DNA of 64,000 bases from HKST-UBA178 sp965223815 (GCA_965223815.1 OZ245019.1:3906001-3970000); one strand, 5' to 3'. Shown: positions 50,144 to 59,850, counted from the first letter of the stretch. Notes: generated from the sequence alone by a model not told the origin. Made by a program: numbers and translations.

Positions 50144-53100
50144 TCAGTTTTGTGCTTTGGATGCCTTCTGATACCAATAATCTGCTTGAACCGAATCTTG
50201 TGTTACTCCCCAACCATTTTTATAGCAGTCGCCCAGATTGTTCATGGCTAGCCCATACCCAGCATCCGCAGCTTGTCGGTACAAGTGAACGGCTTGCTTC
50301 TGGTCTTGTTTGACACCCCAGCCGTTTTCATAGCAAACACCAAGATTAACCATGGCTCGCCCGTCACCCACTTCTGCACCTTTCTGGTACCAGTAAAAAG
50401 CTTTCTCCCAGTCTTGTTCGACACCCTGGCCCTTTTCATAACGAATACCGAGATTCAACATCGCGGGGCCTTCACCCGCTTCCGCTGCCTTTGTATACCA
50501 GTAAAGGGCTAGCTCCAAGTCCTGTGCCACGCCCTCGCCTTGCGCATAGCTAAAGCCAAGGTTGTTCATGGCTCGTCCATCACCTGCATCGGAGCCCTTC
50601 TGGAACCAATAAGCAGCTCGTTCCCAGTCCTGTTTTACACCTAGACCATCCTTATAACAAACACCAAGATTGTGCATGGCTCGACCTTCACCCAAATCGG
50701 AGCCATTTTGGAACCAAAACACAGCTTGTGCCCAGTCCTGTTCCACTCCCAGACCTGTGGCATAGCAAACACCAAGATTGGTAATGGCTTGCCGAACATC
50801 CAAACTCGCGGCTTTTCGATACCAGTGAACAGCTTGCTTCCAGTCCTGCTCCACAGCCTGTCCTTTCTCATAGAGTAAACCGAGGTTGCACATAGCTTGG
50901 CCCTCGCCTACATCGGAGCCCATTTGGTACCAGTGAACGGCATTCACCCAGCTCTGCTCCACACCTAAACCTTTTTCATAACACAAACCAAGACTGTTCA
51001 TAGCTAGACCGTCACCGATATCAGCAGCCTTCTGGTACCAAAGAGCGGCCTTCTCCCAGTCCTGCTCAATACCCAGGCCATATGCATAGCAATCACCGAG
51101 GTTGCTCATCGCCAGAACATCACCAGCGTCGGCAGCCTTCTGATACCACTGAACCGCTCGATCCCAGTTCTGTTCTACACCCCGGCCATTCGCATAACAG
51201 ATACCAAGGCTGTTCATAGCCGAACCATCGTCGTCCTCCGCACCTTTTGTATACCAATGAAAGGCCCGTCCATAGTCCTGAGACACACCCTGACCGTTTT
51301 GATAGCAAAGGCCAAGAGTGTTCATCGCCGGACCATGCCCGGCATTCGCGGCCTTTTGGTACCAGTGAAAAGCATTCTCCCAACTCTGTTCCACACCTCG
51401 GCCATTTTCATAGCAAACACCAAGGTTGTTCATGGCTGGCCCATCACCAGCATCAGCCGCCTTCTGATACCAATCAACAGCTTTCTCCCAGTCCTGCTCA
51501 ACACGGCCTTCACGGTACCAATCGCCAAGATCGAACATCGCTTGAATATCGCCAGAGTCTGCTCCCTTTTTGTACCAATACATTGCCTTATCCAAGTCCA
51601 ACTCCACGCCTTGGCCTTTTGCATAGCAACCAGCAAGATTGGTCATGGCCGCTCCATGTCCAGCGATCGCGCCCTTCTTATACCAGTGAAAAGCTCGGCC
51701 AAAGTCTTGTTCCACTCCTTGGCCTGTTTCATAGCAAAGGGCAAGAGTGTTCATTGCCTGATCAACCCCAACCCCCGAATTTGCGGCTTTCTGGAACCAA
51801 TGAACAGCTTGCTCCCAATTCTGTTCCACGCCTAGACCCTTTGCATAGCAAACACCAAGGTTGTTCTTAGATCGGCCTTCACCCGCATCAGAGCCTTTTT
51901 GGAACCAATGAAAAGCTTGGCCGAAGTCTTGTTCAACACCCTGGCCTTTTGCATAGCAAACACCGAGATTGAGCATAGCCAAACCATCACCCGCATTGGA
52001 GCCCTTATGGAACCAATGAACAGCCTGCTCCCAGTTCTGCTCTACACCCCAGCCACTTCCGTAAAAAGAGCCGAGATTCCTCATGGCCAGTCCATCACCC
52101 GCATCTGCGGCCTTTTCTAGCGCTCTGAAAATCCCTATCGGTAAAGAATATCCGCCCGTGTACAAATGCCCACAAATCGCAGCCGTTGCCTTCGTCAAAG
52201 CAGTATCTGATTCGCTGTCCGGCGGGGGGTAATCGATCATTTTTTCTGTAAACACATGATCTGGAAAATCCTGCGCCAACCGAACTAAGAATTCAGCCAC
52301 AGCCTTCGGCGCGTATCGCCAAGCCACATCCATGAGGTTCTCAAAATCCTGGCCTTTTCCGCAGGCATGTAACACGAACCATTCACCCAATAGATCAGGT
52401 TGTAGGTTCGGCACTGACTGTCCGACGCCATCAGCTCCACCACCGATCGGTCCATCAGCAAATACGATAGCTTCTCGCCGAGTCTTTTTGTCAAGCCTGG
52501 GTAACAAGCTTTTTGCTGCTGCCTCTGCGCAATCCAAGCCACCGGTCATTGTCGCGACTAGAGCGACTTTCAACGCCAAGTGATCGTCGCCAAGCTCTGG
52601 ATACCCCGCACCAATTGCTCCAAACCAACGAAAATTGATGTTTCGGTAGAGTGCTTCAGTTAACAGGCTTTCTTTTGCCCACTTTTTGGTTAGTCCACTC
52701 TCTGCAATAGCCGCACCTAGAAAGTAAGCGAAGAGCGGACGCCCCTCAGGATCAATGTGTTTTAACTGCCCTCTGATCCACTTATCGCCACCCTCAATCG
52801 CTTGCCCACCGGCAAACGCAGAAACTTCTTTTACCAATTCCACCTGCGCTGTTTGGTCCAGTGCGGTAAGCTCCAAGACACCATCCTGAAAACGGTGTGC
52901 TTGGAAATCGCCGTCATTGCCGTCGGGACGGTCACAGAGTTTCAAGAACCATTCCGCACGGTCCTCGAACACGTTCGACGAAAAATCATCCTGAATTTCT
53001 GTTCGTTGGCTTTCTTGTTGATCGCTATTTTTCTTGTGAATCCCACCGCTGTCCCACCGCTGTCGCTCTACCAACAGAAAACGGACGTTTTCGCGGAATC

Positions 53101-53995
53101 GGCTTCTACGGCATGAAAACGCCTCCATCAACTTGCGTACTGCATCTTCTCTGCCGACAACGTAGTCAAACACAATCAGATGCGCCTTATCCGGCTGCCA
53201 TTCCAACCAACTTCCCTGAAAAAGCCGATAGTGCTTCGGCTCCAACAATCCCGCACTCCATCCAGCCTTTCTTGCGCGAGCGACCAATTCGAAAGCTAGA
53301 CGGCTTTTCCCTTGTCCCGCCACACCTGCAACCTGGAACCATGCAAAGGGCATATCGCAATCCAAGAACTCTCTGAGACGTTTCTGCTCCTGCTTACGTC
53401 CAATGACCTCAAGTTTCCGGTTGCCGTAATAGAATATGCCGCCCATTTTCGGCGGATCAGAAAGAACGGGCTGTTCAGCGCTTGGAAGCGCTCGGGGGGC
53501 CTGAGGATCATTTTCCATCTCGGCACGAACACGCCCCACTAAATCGGGAAAATCCTCATCTAGAAACGGGATATGCTGATCCCAACCTTCGCTAATACAA
53601 GCCTTGACATAACCCAATAGAAACGCATCTAGGCTGGAGGATGATGTCAATTCTGCCGCTGTGCAGATGGCGATTTCCGCCATTTCAGGGCCCGAACCAG
53701 CACTTGGCATCTGACTCAACGTACCGAAAGTGCGTCCGTTTTCTCGTAGTTGTTGGTCAAACGTATTGTCTTTACCCCAGTCCGACGTCCGAACTTTGCT
53801 TTTAAGGTAGAGAAACAGACAACGCCCATGCCACCGCTGTTTATCCGCAACGGATCTCTTCTGAGAGGGTAAGTACTCTGGTTTGACCCGATCGCAAACT
53901 GCTACGAAAAACGGCGTCAGTTCATGTGAAAGTCTGGCAGGATCATGGACGCTACCAAGATACGTTTTTCCCTTTCCCACATCTGCTCCAAGCAA
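50144..53995 (-). CDS. Large P-loop (STAND-like) protein with 18 Sel1 repeats
   Basis: A protein of about 1283 aa. An unrecognised N-terminal domain (1-190) is followed by a P-loop NTPase: EVIGRKQEQKRLREFL, Walker A VAGVAGQGKSRLAFEL (about 225), and Walker B-like LIVFDYVVGRED. Eighteen consecutive 36-residue Sel1-type helical repeats (from about 633 to the end) follow, each like GDGLAMNNLGVCYxxGxGVEQ. Sensor (repeats) plus NTPase plus N-terminal effector is the plan of STAND immune proteins. No ATG/GTG starts the frame: the first standard start is TTG at 53995. The open frame runs on to 54042 with coding-like sequence, so the true start is uncertain. It follows the small gene at 54046. Confidence 0.72.
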   Translation of the reverse strand: MLGADVGKGKTYLGSVHDPARLSHELTPFFVAVCDRVKPEYLPSQKRSVADKQRWHGRCLFLYLKSKVRTSDWGKDNTFDQQLRENGRTFGTLSQMPSAGSGPEMAEIAICTAAELTSSSSLDAFLLGYVKACISEGWDQHIPFLDEDFPDLVGRVRAEMENDPQAPRALPSAEQPVLSDPPKMGGIFYYGNRKLEVIGRKQEQKRLREFLDCDMPFAWFQVAGVAGQGKSRLAFELVARARKAGWSAGLLEPKHYRLFQGSWLEWQPDKAHLIVFDYVVGREDAVRKLMEAFSCRRSRFRENVRFLLVERQRWDSGGIHKKNSDQQESQRTEIQDDFSSNVFEDRAEWFLKLCDRPDGNDGDFQAHRFQDGVLELTALDQTAQVELVKEVSAFAGGQAIEGGDKWIRGQLKHIDPEGRPLFAYFLGAAIAESGLTKKWAKESLLTEALYRNINFRWFGAIGAGYPELGDDHLALKVALVATMTGGLDCAEAAAKSLLPRLDKKTRREAIVFADGPIGGGADGVGQSVPNLQPDLLGEWFVLHACGKGQDFENLMDVAWRYAPKAVAEFLVRLAQDFPDHVFTEKMIDYPPPDSESDTALTKATAAICGHLYTGGYSLPIGIFRALEKAADAGDGLAMRNLGSFYGSGWGVEQNWEQAVHWFHKGSNAGDGLAMLNLGVCYAKGQGVEQDFGQAFHWFQKGSDAGEGRSKNNLGVCYAKGLGVEQNWEQAVHWFQKAANSGVGVDQAMNTLALCYETGQGVEQDFGRAFHWYKKGAIAGHGAAMTNLAGCYAKGQGVELDLDKAMYWYKKGADSGDIQAMFDLGDWYREGRVEQDWEKAVDWYQKAADAGDGPAMNNLGVCYENGRGVEQSWENAFHWYQKAANAGHGPAMNTLGLCYQNGQGVSQDYGRAFHWYTKGAEDDDGSAMNSLGICYANGRGVEQNWDRAVQWYQKAADAGDVLAMSNLGDCYAYGLGIEQDWEKAALWYQKAADIGDGLAMNSLGLCYEKGLGVEQSWVNAVHWYQMGSDVGEGQAMCNLGLLYEKGQAVEQDWKQAVHWYRKAASLDVRQAITNLGVCYATGLGVEQDWAQAVFWFQNGSDLGEGRAMHNLGVCYKDGLGVKQDWERAAYWFQKGSDAGDGRAMNNLGFSYAQGEGVAQDLELALYWYTKAAEAGEGPAMLNLGIRYEKGQGVEQDWEKAFYWYQKGAEVGDGRAMVNLGVCYENGWGVKQDQKQAVHLYRQAADAGYGLAMNNLGDCYKNGWGVTQDSVQADYWYQKASKAQN
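50150..52100 (-). repeat. 18 tandem Sel1 repeats (108-bp units)
   Basis: Eighteen divergent 108-bp units encode the Sel1 repeats of the preceding protein. Conserved positions are Ala-Met, Leu-Gly-x-Cys-Tyr, Gly-x-Gly-Val, and Ala-x-x-Trp-Tyr-x-Lys. One unit lacks a residue (EGRVEQ). Limits are approximate. Confidence 0.85.
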
Positions 53996-54045
53996 AGGCC
54001 GAAGTGACCATTCCGAATCCCACCTGAAACCTAGGATAACAACTC

Positions 54046-54282
54046 CTAAGGGTCGTTACTCCACCAGTAATCGTTGTAAATCTGCTGGGCTTTGTCATGA
54101 CCAAAGACACGATCAGCCTCCACCCAAAGCATCCACGCCAGTACCTCTGCGGGTGTTTTACCTTCCGTTACGCGACGCTCCTCACAGAGCTTATTAAACA
54201 AATGCCGATGCCCATTCAGCACGCCCTCAATCGTTAGCGTGACCTCTTCAACGCCTCGATGCTTTTCCCTTGCTCTCGCCAT
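54046..54282 (-). CDS. Small helical protein upstream of the Sel1-repeat gene
   Basis: A 78-aa soluble protein (MARAREKHRGVEEVTLTIEG...FNKLCEERRVTEGKTPAEVL) ending YWWSNDP. I know no family. Its stop is 50 bp before the TTG of the P-loop/Sel1 gene on the same strand, so they form an operon; a role as regulator, adaptor or antitoxin-like partner is possible. Its promoter should be near the palindrome at 54390-54409. Confidence 0.6.
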   Translation of the reverse strand: MARAREKHRGVEEVTLTIEGVLNGHRHLFNKLCEERRVTEGKTPAEVLAWMLWVEADRVFGHDKAQQIYNDYWWSNDP

Positions 54283-54389
54283 CGCTGAAATCCCTTTCGC
54301 TCTAATTGTTTTTCTTGCGCACCTATAGCCTTACCAGACTTCGTCGAATTATGTCAAGAAAATAATCGAAAAATCCGTCACTTACACAT

Positions 54390-54409
54390 TTTCCGAAATC
54401 TTTCGGAAA
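54390..54409. promoter_or_regulatory. Perfect 9-bp inverted repeat, candidate operator
   Basis: TTTCCGAAATCTTTCGGAAA (9-bp arms, 2-nt centre) lies midway between the divergent genes starting at 54282 (minus) and 54516 (plus). A third partial arm, CTTTCGG, follows. It looks like a dimeric regulator site that could control both transcripts. Confidence 0.5.
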
Positions 54410-54515
54410 CTTTCGGTCGTGGCTTCGTGGTAGGCGCCTACTGCGCTGATCAATGCTAGGCCCTCATGATTTTTCGGGCCCGGGAAATCCGTTTCAACAA
54501 TTAACGGAGAACCCC

Positions 54516-54878
54516 ATGAGAGATCAAAGAGTGGTTATTGTTGCCAGCAATGTCGAATTGACCAATTCGGTCTATCGCCGCCGGTTGTGGATTGCCGCAC
54601 GCAATCTGCCTGTCTCACGGCGCGAACTGATGGATCAGATCGCAGCGACGATCTATGACTTTCCGGGGAGGATCATGTGGCCGAACGGATGGAAGTATCC
54701 GACGCCCGATATCGATGACGTTTTTGACGCCGATGGACGCTGGTTCTCCCTTTACTTCGAAGAAAGCGAAGGCGAACCGAAACGCAAGCCTCGTTCCACG
54801 TCGATCGAGAAGCTGCGCGTAATCGATCTGTTCCTCCGCATCAAGTATCCAGACATCGCCCGGCATTTCGAGAAATAA
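54516..54878 (+). CDS. Hypothetical 120-aa protein
   Basis: The ATG at 54516 has GGAGA 6 nt upstream. The sequence MRDQRVVIVASNVELTNSVY, then RRRLWIAARNLPVSRRELMD, is soluble and mixed alpha/beta. I recognise no family. A strong terminator follows 12 bp after the stop, so it is a single-gene transcript placed before the membrane-protein operon of the mobile element. Confidence 0.6.
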   Translation: MRDQRVVIVASNVELTNSVYRRRLWIAARNLPVSRRELMDQIAATIYDFPGRIMWPNGWKYPTPDIDDVFDADGRWFSLYFEESEGEPKRKPRSTSIEKLRVIDLFLRIKYPDIARHFEK

Positions 54879-54890
54879 ACCATGAACGAA

Positions 54891-54917
54891 GCCGCCGGGG
54901 TGCCCCGGCGGTTTTTT
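54891..54917 (+). terminator. Rho-independent terminator
   Basis: A GC-rich stem, CCGCCGGGG paired with CCCCGGCGG across a TG turn, followed by TTTTTT. It directly follows the hypothetical gene ending at 54878. Confidence 0.85.
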
Positions 54918-54994
54918 CCACTGCTTGTTTCCCAGCCTCAATGACAGCGATCCGTAGGATGGATGACGAGCAAGCCCGTTGAAGGGAGAAACCG

Positions 54995-56356
54995 ATGAAC
55001 TTCTCAAACTTACTAAACAAAACCCGTGGCACGTCGCCAGCGCATCCCGAAACACCTCAGGCTGGACTCTCGCGCAGCACGCTGGATTTGGCGCAGGCGC
55101 GTGCGAGCAGCAACGTGGACCCACTTGCAGGCCTAGCCGACCTTCGCGCTTCACACGAGGCTCGAATCCAAGCCGAGCAGGACACTCTGCGCCAAGCTGT
55201 TGCAAACGCAAATTCGCTTCTCGTGTCTCTTGGACCCGAGGACGATACGAAGGTCGATCTGGTTATTGCGCTGGACGGTATCGCTGCGCGCGTCGGATTG
55301 CAACTGAGCGAACTTGTCGACGCCATCCGGGTGGCTAAAGAAGATTTAGAACATTGTCGCCTACGACATGGCCTCAGCCATAGACCCGAAGAAGGGAGGA
55401 TGGCGATCGGCGTCTTGCTTTTGGCGCTGATGGTCTTTATCGAAGGCGGTATCAACAGCTCGTTCTTCATGAACGCTCACATGGTCGCCGGCCCGTTTGC
55501 GGCCTTGCTGACCAGCGTGTTGATCTCGTCCACCAACATCCTTGTCAGCGCACTAGCCGGTTTTCATTTTGGTCGCTACTTGCACTTTGGTGAAAAAGCG
55601 CCGGATCGCAACGCAATCGAGTTCGTCAAAGTGCGGCGCAAAGCACGTCGCGGATTGATGGCTTATCTGACCGTCATAACCGGATTTCATCTGACCGTGG
55701 GCCTGATCCGATCCGGCGAGGCGTTAGAGCGTGTCGAGCACGGGTTGGCCGCCTATTGGGCTTTGCTGACTTCTCCGGAAGCGACTTTTCTGGTCCTGAC
55801 CGGCGTGGGGTTCTCTGCCCTTGCCTATCACAAGGGCAAACACCTGGATGAGTCGTATCCAGAATACGGTGCGATGCATCGCCGCGTGCTGGCGTTACGT
55901 GATGACCTGCTTGATCTGCATGAGTCCGCGATCGAAGAGATCGGCAACGAGTACGACGATGCAATTTCCAACGTCAACAAACAGAGCAAAGCGCACAAGG
56001 ATGCATGCAAGCAGTACAACCAAGCCGTAGGGGCTTGTATTCATGCCAAAGGCCGCGTCGATTCCGCGATCGCCGAGGCCAAGTCAGCACTGCAGAGTCA
56101 GGTCGCAACGCTGACCTCAGCCTTCAAACCTAAACGAGGCCGTAAGCCCAAGGGCGCAGACGATGCTCTAGCGCAATTGACCAATTTCGATTCCGGCTCC
56201 GCTATCACGCTTCCGGAGTATCTACCGATGCCGGAAATCGGCACGCAAAAGGCCGCTTTAGCGCAATCGCGCGCCAAAGCCCTGCAGCGCCTGAACACGC
56301 TGTTCCATGGCGCGTTGGCAACTGATTTCAATGACATGCAAGGAGACGATTCATGA
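54995..56356 (+). CDS. Membrane protein with coiled coil, transfer-region gene
   Basis: A 453-aa protein with a soluble N-terminus (coiled coil about 45-125), four hydrophobic segments (AIGVLLLALMVFIEGGI; VAGPFAALLTSVLISSTNI; AYLTVITGFHLTVGLI; EATFLVLTGVGFSALAY), and a long C-terminal helical region with a basic KPKRGRKPKG patch. The family is unknown. GGGAGAAA precedes the ATG. It overlaps the next gene by 4 bp, so it belongs to an operon running to the coupling protein. A role in mating-channel contact is possible. Confidence 0.6.
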   Translation: MNFSNLLNKTRGTSPAHPETPQAGLSRSTLDLAQARASSNVDPLAGLADLRASHEARIQAEQDTLRQAVANANSLLVSLGPEDDTKVDLVIALDGIAARVGLQLSELVDAIRVAKEDLEHCRLRHGLSHRPEEGRMAIGVLLLALMVFIEGGINSSFFMNAHMVAGPFAALLTSVLISSTNILVSALAGFHFGRYLHFGEKAPDRNAIEFVKVRRKARRGLMAYLTVITGFHLTVGLIRSGEALERVEHGLAAYWALLTSPEATFLVLTGVGFSALAYHKGKHLDESYPEYGAMHRRVLALRDDLLDLHESAIEEIGNEYDDAISNVNKQSKAHKDACKQYNQAVGACIHAKGRVDSAIAEAKSALQSQVATLTSAFKPKRGRKPKGADDALAQLTNFDSGSAITLPEYLPMPEIGTQKAALAQSRAKALQRLNTLFHGALATDFNDMQGDDS

Positions 56357-57213
56357 AACGCCGTACTCGTAAACAACTCCCCATGCTGCTTGGCCTGAGC
56401 ACCGCCTTGATCGCCGCTACAGGCGGTTTTGGCTACATGGCCTATGAGGCGGCTAGCGCCGTGGTAGCCGATCATCACGGCTGTTTCGAAGATTTCAGTG
56501 GCAGACATACGGTTGTGTGGGTCGATGCCAGCCCGCCAACCTGGAACGATGAACAGCGTCGCTCGCTGCGCAATCGCCTCGATCAGCTCTATGAGGGCTT
56601 GGGCTTCAACGAACGCTTGAGTGTATTCACCACGGAAGGTGACATCATCAACGACGTGCCAGAGCCGCGCTTTCATGTATGTGGGCAGGCGCGCTCATCG
56701 CACCAATTGGAAGCCATCGGTGCATCACCAGCGCGAGCAGGCTTTCTGAAACGTCAGAAGGAACGACTCTACGAACGCGTATTGGCACCGGAGCTGGATG
56801 CGCTGCTTGCCAAGCAACCCGATGCTGCTCGCGTGCAGAACCACCAGTCACCAATCTTGGAACAGTTGGTCGCGCTGTCCCATCGCCGGGAAATCGAATC
56901 AGGTTCGAAGCTGGTAATCATAAGCGATCTACTCCAGAACTCGGATAGTTCACGTTTCTGTCTCGTGCAAATGGCCATGCCAAAATTTGCGGTCTTCCGC
57001 AAACGTTCAATCTATCAGGAGCGCTTGAAGCCCAATTCATTGGCCGGTGTCGACGTCGAAGTCTTGATGCTTCAGCGCTACGGCTACGGGCAGAAAAATG
57101 CACTGCCCTATTGCCGAAACGAGGAAGAAATCAAGGCATTTTATCGAGACTACCTTGTCGCCGCCGGAGTCCGTTCGCCGCGTTTCCTGCGTATCCGTCA
57201 GGGGCGGAGTTAA
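56353..57213 (+). CDS. Exported or membrane-anchored vWA-like protein
   Basis: A 286-aa protein with an N-terminal signal-anchor (LLGLSTALIAATGGFGYMAY) and a core resembling a von Willebrand factor A fold: VVWVDASPPTWNDEQ looks like a D-x-S metal site start, and KLVIISDLLQNSDSSRF a later conserved strand. Three Cys (FHVCGQA, RFCLVQM, PYCRNEE) suggest disulfides. It overlaps the preceding gene (ATGA). The role is unknown; it lies directly before the coupling protein. Confidence 0.55.
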   Translation: MKRRTRKQLPMLLGLSTALIAATGGFGYMAYEAASAVVADHHGCFEDFSGRHTVVWVDASPPTWNDEQRRSLRNRLDQLYEGLGFNERLSVFTTEGDIINDVPEPRFHVCGQARSSHQLEAIGASPARAGFLKRQKERLYERVLAPELDALLAKQPDAARVQNHQSPILEQLVALSHRREIESGSKLVIISDLLQNSDSSRFCLVQMAMPKFAVFRKRSIYQERLKPNSLAGVDVEVLMLQRYGYGQKNALPYCRNEEEIKAFYRDYLVAAGVRSPRFLRIRQGRS

Positions 57214-57327
57214 GGGTAATGGGCGTCGATAGCACTCACCCGTCTGACAGCGCAGGGACGCAAGCGCACGCAAGCCGAACCGAAGCAACGCTAATCGCCG
57301 TTTTGTCTATCGGAAAGACTCGGCCCA

Positions 57328-59067
57328 ATGAGTTCCAATAAAAACGCGCGCCCCAACCTCGCAGGCCTGGTGATCCTCACTGGCTTACTGGATTGGGGCG
57401 CATTGCATACCGGCCCGCCGATGCTTGGCGGGCAGATACAGGTCGTCCCCGCGATGCTGACCGTCATAGCGGGTCTCGGGTTACTGCGTACTGCAATCGA
57501 ACTCCTGAGCCTGATGGCCCGCCTAGCAGACCGCCAATCCGCTAAGCGGCCACGCACCATGCCAGGCAGCGCGCGCTGGGCAACCTGGAAGGACTGGAAG
57601 GTCCAGCGAAGCTGCAAAGACACCAGTCCACTCTGGGGCCTGATGAAGGGCCGCAGGAGGCGCGCTCTGTGGACCGACTATGCATCCAACGCGATGACCA
57701 TCGCCCCCGCCGGATCGGGCAAGGGTATCTTCACCGTCATCATCATGGGGCTGGCCATCCGTGTCGCCAAGCTGTTTGTCGATTTCAAAGGAGAGTTGGT
57801 CTGCATCCTGAAACCCGCGCTCGAAGCGCGCGGCGAAATCTGCCGCTTCCTCAATCCCGGAAACCTATGGGAGGACCAGCTTGGCGAGGGTGATTATTAC
57901 AACCCCCTTGTTCTGATCGTTGATTGTCTACACACGCCGGGGGCTCTTCGTGATCTACCAGACATTTTGCGCGAGTTCTCATTCGTACTGTCGAAAGAAC
58001 CCGCCAAGTCGGAGAACGACAACACCTACTTTCGCGAAGGTGGTCGGCGCGGAATCTCTGATACCACGGCGATCCATGCGATGGTCGATGAATACGACGC
58101 AGCAATGTCTGATGTTGCGCTGACGCTCGAAGACCGTAACGCCTTCGAACACCACATGCGCTAGGTCGTTGGCGTCGACCTTGAAGGCAAGCCCTTGCCG
58201 GAAGGCCCCATGCCCATCGAACAAGCGGCCTGGGCACAGAAGCACCGGCCCGAAGATGTCACCGAGTTTGCACGCTGGATTCGCGCGCGCGCCGCGAATT
58301 GGATCGCGTTGCTGGATGGCGAAGGGAGAACATTCGACAGTTTCATCTCCGGTGCACAGCAGGCCCTGGCACCATTTGCGACCGGGAGATTGGCAAGCAT
58401 CACGCGCCGCTCGACCTTCTCGATGAATGATCTGAAGCGCCGCGATCAGATCACCAATCTATTCCTCGTTGTCGATGCCAGCCGGATGGAGACCTATAAG
58501 TCATGGATCGAAATCATGCAGTGGTGTGTGCTGACGACGCTCAAGCGCCACCCGGACAAGTCTCAGCCGGTCTATCTGATTCTTGACGAGGTCACCAACT
58601 ACGTAATCGCAGGCCTCGCCAGCCTGCTGACCTGGGGACGATCCTTCGGTATTCGTCTGCATCTGATCTTTCAAGATCTGGCCGCTTTCGAGCGCGAGTA
58701 TGGGAAAGAGGCCCTGGAAACCCTCGAATCGGAGACGGAAGTCAAACAATTCTTGCCGGGACAACGTTCTCCGAAAACGCTGGAGCTGATCTCGAAGATG
58801 CTGGGCGAGCGGACCGAGGTTGCGACCGGTCGCTCCCCGAACGAGACCGGTATCCACTATCAGATGAGCGATACGACGCGCGCGCTGATGAAACCCAACG
58901 AAGTACGGGAGACACAAGACGGCATCTTGATCGTTCGTCAAGCGCCGCCTGTGTGTTTCACACCGATCAGCTATGCCGAGATCGCCCCATGGCGTGATCA
59001 GGTCGGCATCAATCCGTTCCATGGCAAGCCGTTCCGCAAAAGAGTCCGGCTCAAAGTTACAGCGTGA
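57328..59067 (+). pseudogene. VirD4/TraG-like type IV coupling protein split by an in-frame TAG
   Basis: The coupling protein would link the relaxosome to a secretion channel. Two frames, 57328-58164 and 58165-59067, are in the same phase, separated only by TAG at 58162-58164 (CACATGCGC-TAG-GTCGTTGGC). Together they give a 579-aa product. It has two N-terminal helices, Walker A IAPAGSGKGIFTVI (about 130), and Walker B VYLILDEVTNYVI (about 410), which lies after the TAG. One base change (for example CAG to TAG) explains the split. It could be inactive, read through, or a sequencing error. A TTG at 58195 could restart the second half, but that piece would lack Walker A. Confidence 0.82.
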
Positions 59068-59078
59068 GGAGGTTTCAC

Positions 59079-59381
59079 ATGGCGCAGCAAATCCACCGTA
59101 GATTATCGCTCTGGCGCGTACTCGCCGTCTTGTTGCGCGGAATCGGTTCCTTGCTACACGTCTGGCCGTTGCTGGCCGTGGTCGTGTGGTGGATCGCTCC
59201 CACAACCGTACACATGCGCTGGGAGTATACCTATCGAGATATCGGCACTTACCGGGTCTATTACGACTGCACCTATCTTGGGCCAAGCGGCCTTACACGA
59301 TACATGCACGGCGACCGGTGCCCATTCTTCGCGTTGATTGCACAAAAAGGCGGTTGGTCTTTCCCAGAAATCCGCTGGTGA
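59079..59381 (+). CDS. Small membrane protein
   Basis: A 100-aa protein with one hydrophobic stretch (LLHVWPLLAVVVWWIAP) and a Cys-containing outer part ending GWSFPEIRW. GAGGAGG lies 6 nt before the ATG at 59079, 11 bp after the coupling protein. No family is recognised; it is probably co-transcribed. Confidence 0.6.
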   Translation: MAQQIHRRLSLWRVLAVLLRGIGSLLHVWPLLAVVVWWIAPTTVHMRWEYTYRDIGTYRVYYDCTYLGPSGLTRYMHGDRCPFFALIAQKGGWSFPEIRW

Positions 59382-59432
59382 TCCGTGATGATAACCACGT
59401 AGATGAGTGGCGGACCACGAAAGGACTACACC

Positions 59433-59840
59433 ATGAATGAGCCGACAACCCTGATAGAGACCTTGCCTCGGGTGATGGGCTACACCGGGACCTGGATTAT
59501 CGGTGGTATCTGCATGAAACGCTATGCTGAGGCCGGTGCACCGATGGACTTCGCTGCCAGTGTCACCGCCAGCGCGTTCGGTATGGCGCTGGCCGTGCCC
59601 TTGCTGAAGGCGACAGGTATCGGTCTAACGATGGCAATGACCTCGGCGCTTTACATCGTGGCGATGGCGGTCATCGGGGCTGTCGCCTTTGGTGAGCGCA
59701 TGACCGCCACTCAAGTGGCAGGGATCACGCTGGCCTGCGCATCGGTGATTCTGATGGCTTTACCGTCAGCGAGCGCAACCAAGCCCACGGTGCTCGATGA
59801 AGCACCGCCATCCAACGACGCTTCTACCCCAAACGCATGA
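59433..59840 (+). CDS. EamA/SMR-like four-helix membrane protein
   Basis: A 135-aa protein with four hydrophobic helices: MGYTGTWIIGGICMKRY; FAASVTASAFGMALAVPL; GLTMAMTSALYIVAMAVIGAV; GITLACASVILMAL. The pattern GERMTATQVAGITLACASV recalls the C-terminal helix of small multidrug-resistance/EamA half-transporters. I placed the start at the ATG at 59433. Transport activity is uncertain. It ends close to the next gene (10-bp gap). Confidence 0.6.
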   Translation: MNEPTTLIETLPRVMGYTGTWIIGGICMKRYAEAGAPMDFAASVTASAFGMALAVPLLKATGIGLTMAMTSALYIVAMAVIGAVAFGERMTATQVAGITLACASVILMALPSASATKPTVLDEAPPSNDASTPNA

Positions 59841-59850
59841 GGACAGAAAC

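Noticed and set aside
50150..52100. Plus-strand coding frames such as 51247-51870 and 51257-51835
   Set aside because: They are shadows of the Sel1 repeats on the other strand, with repetitive sequence created by the antisense of the repeats.
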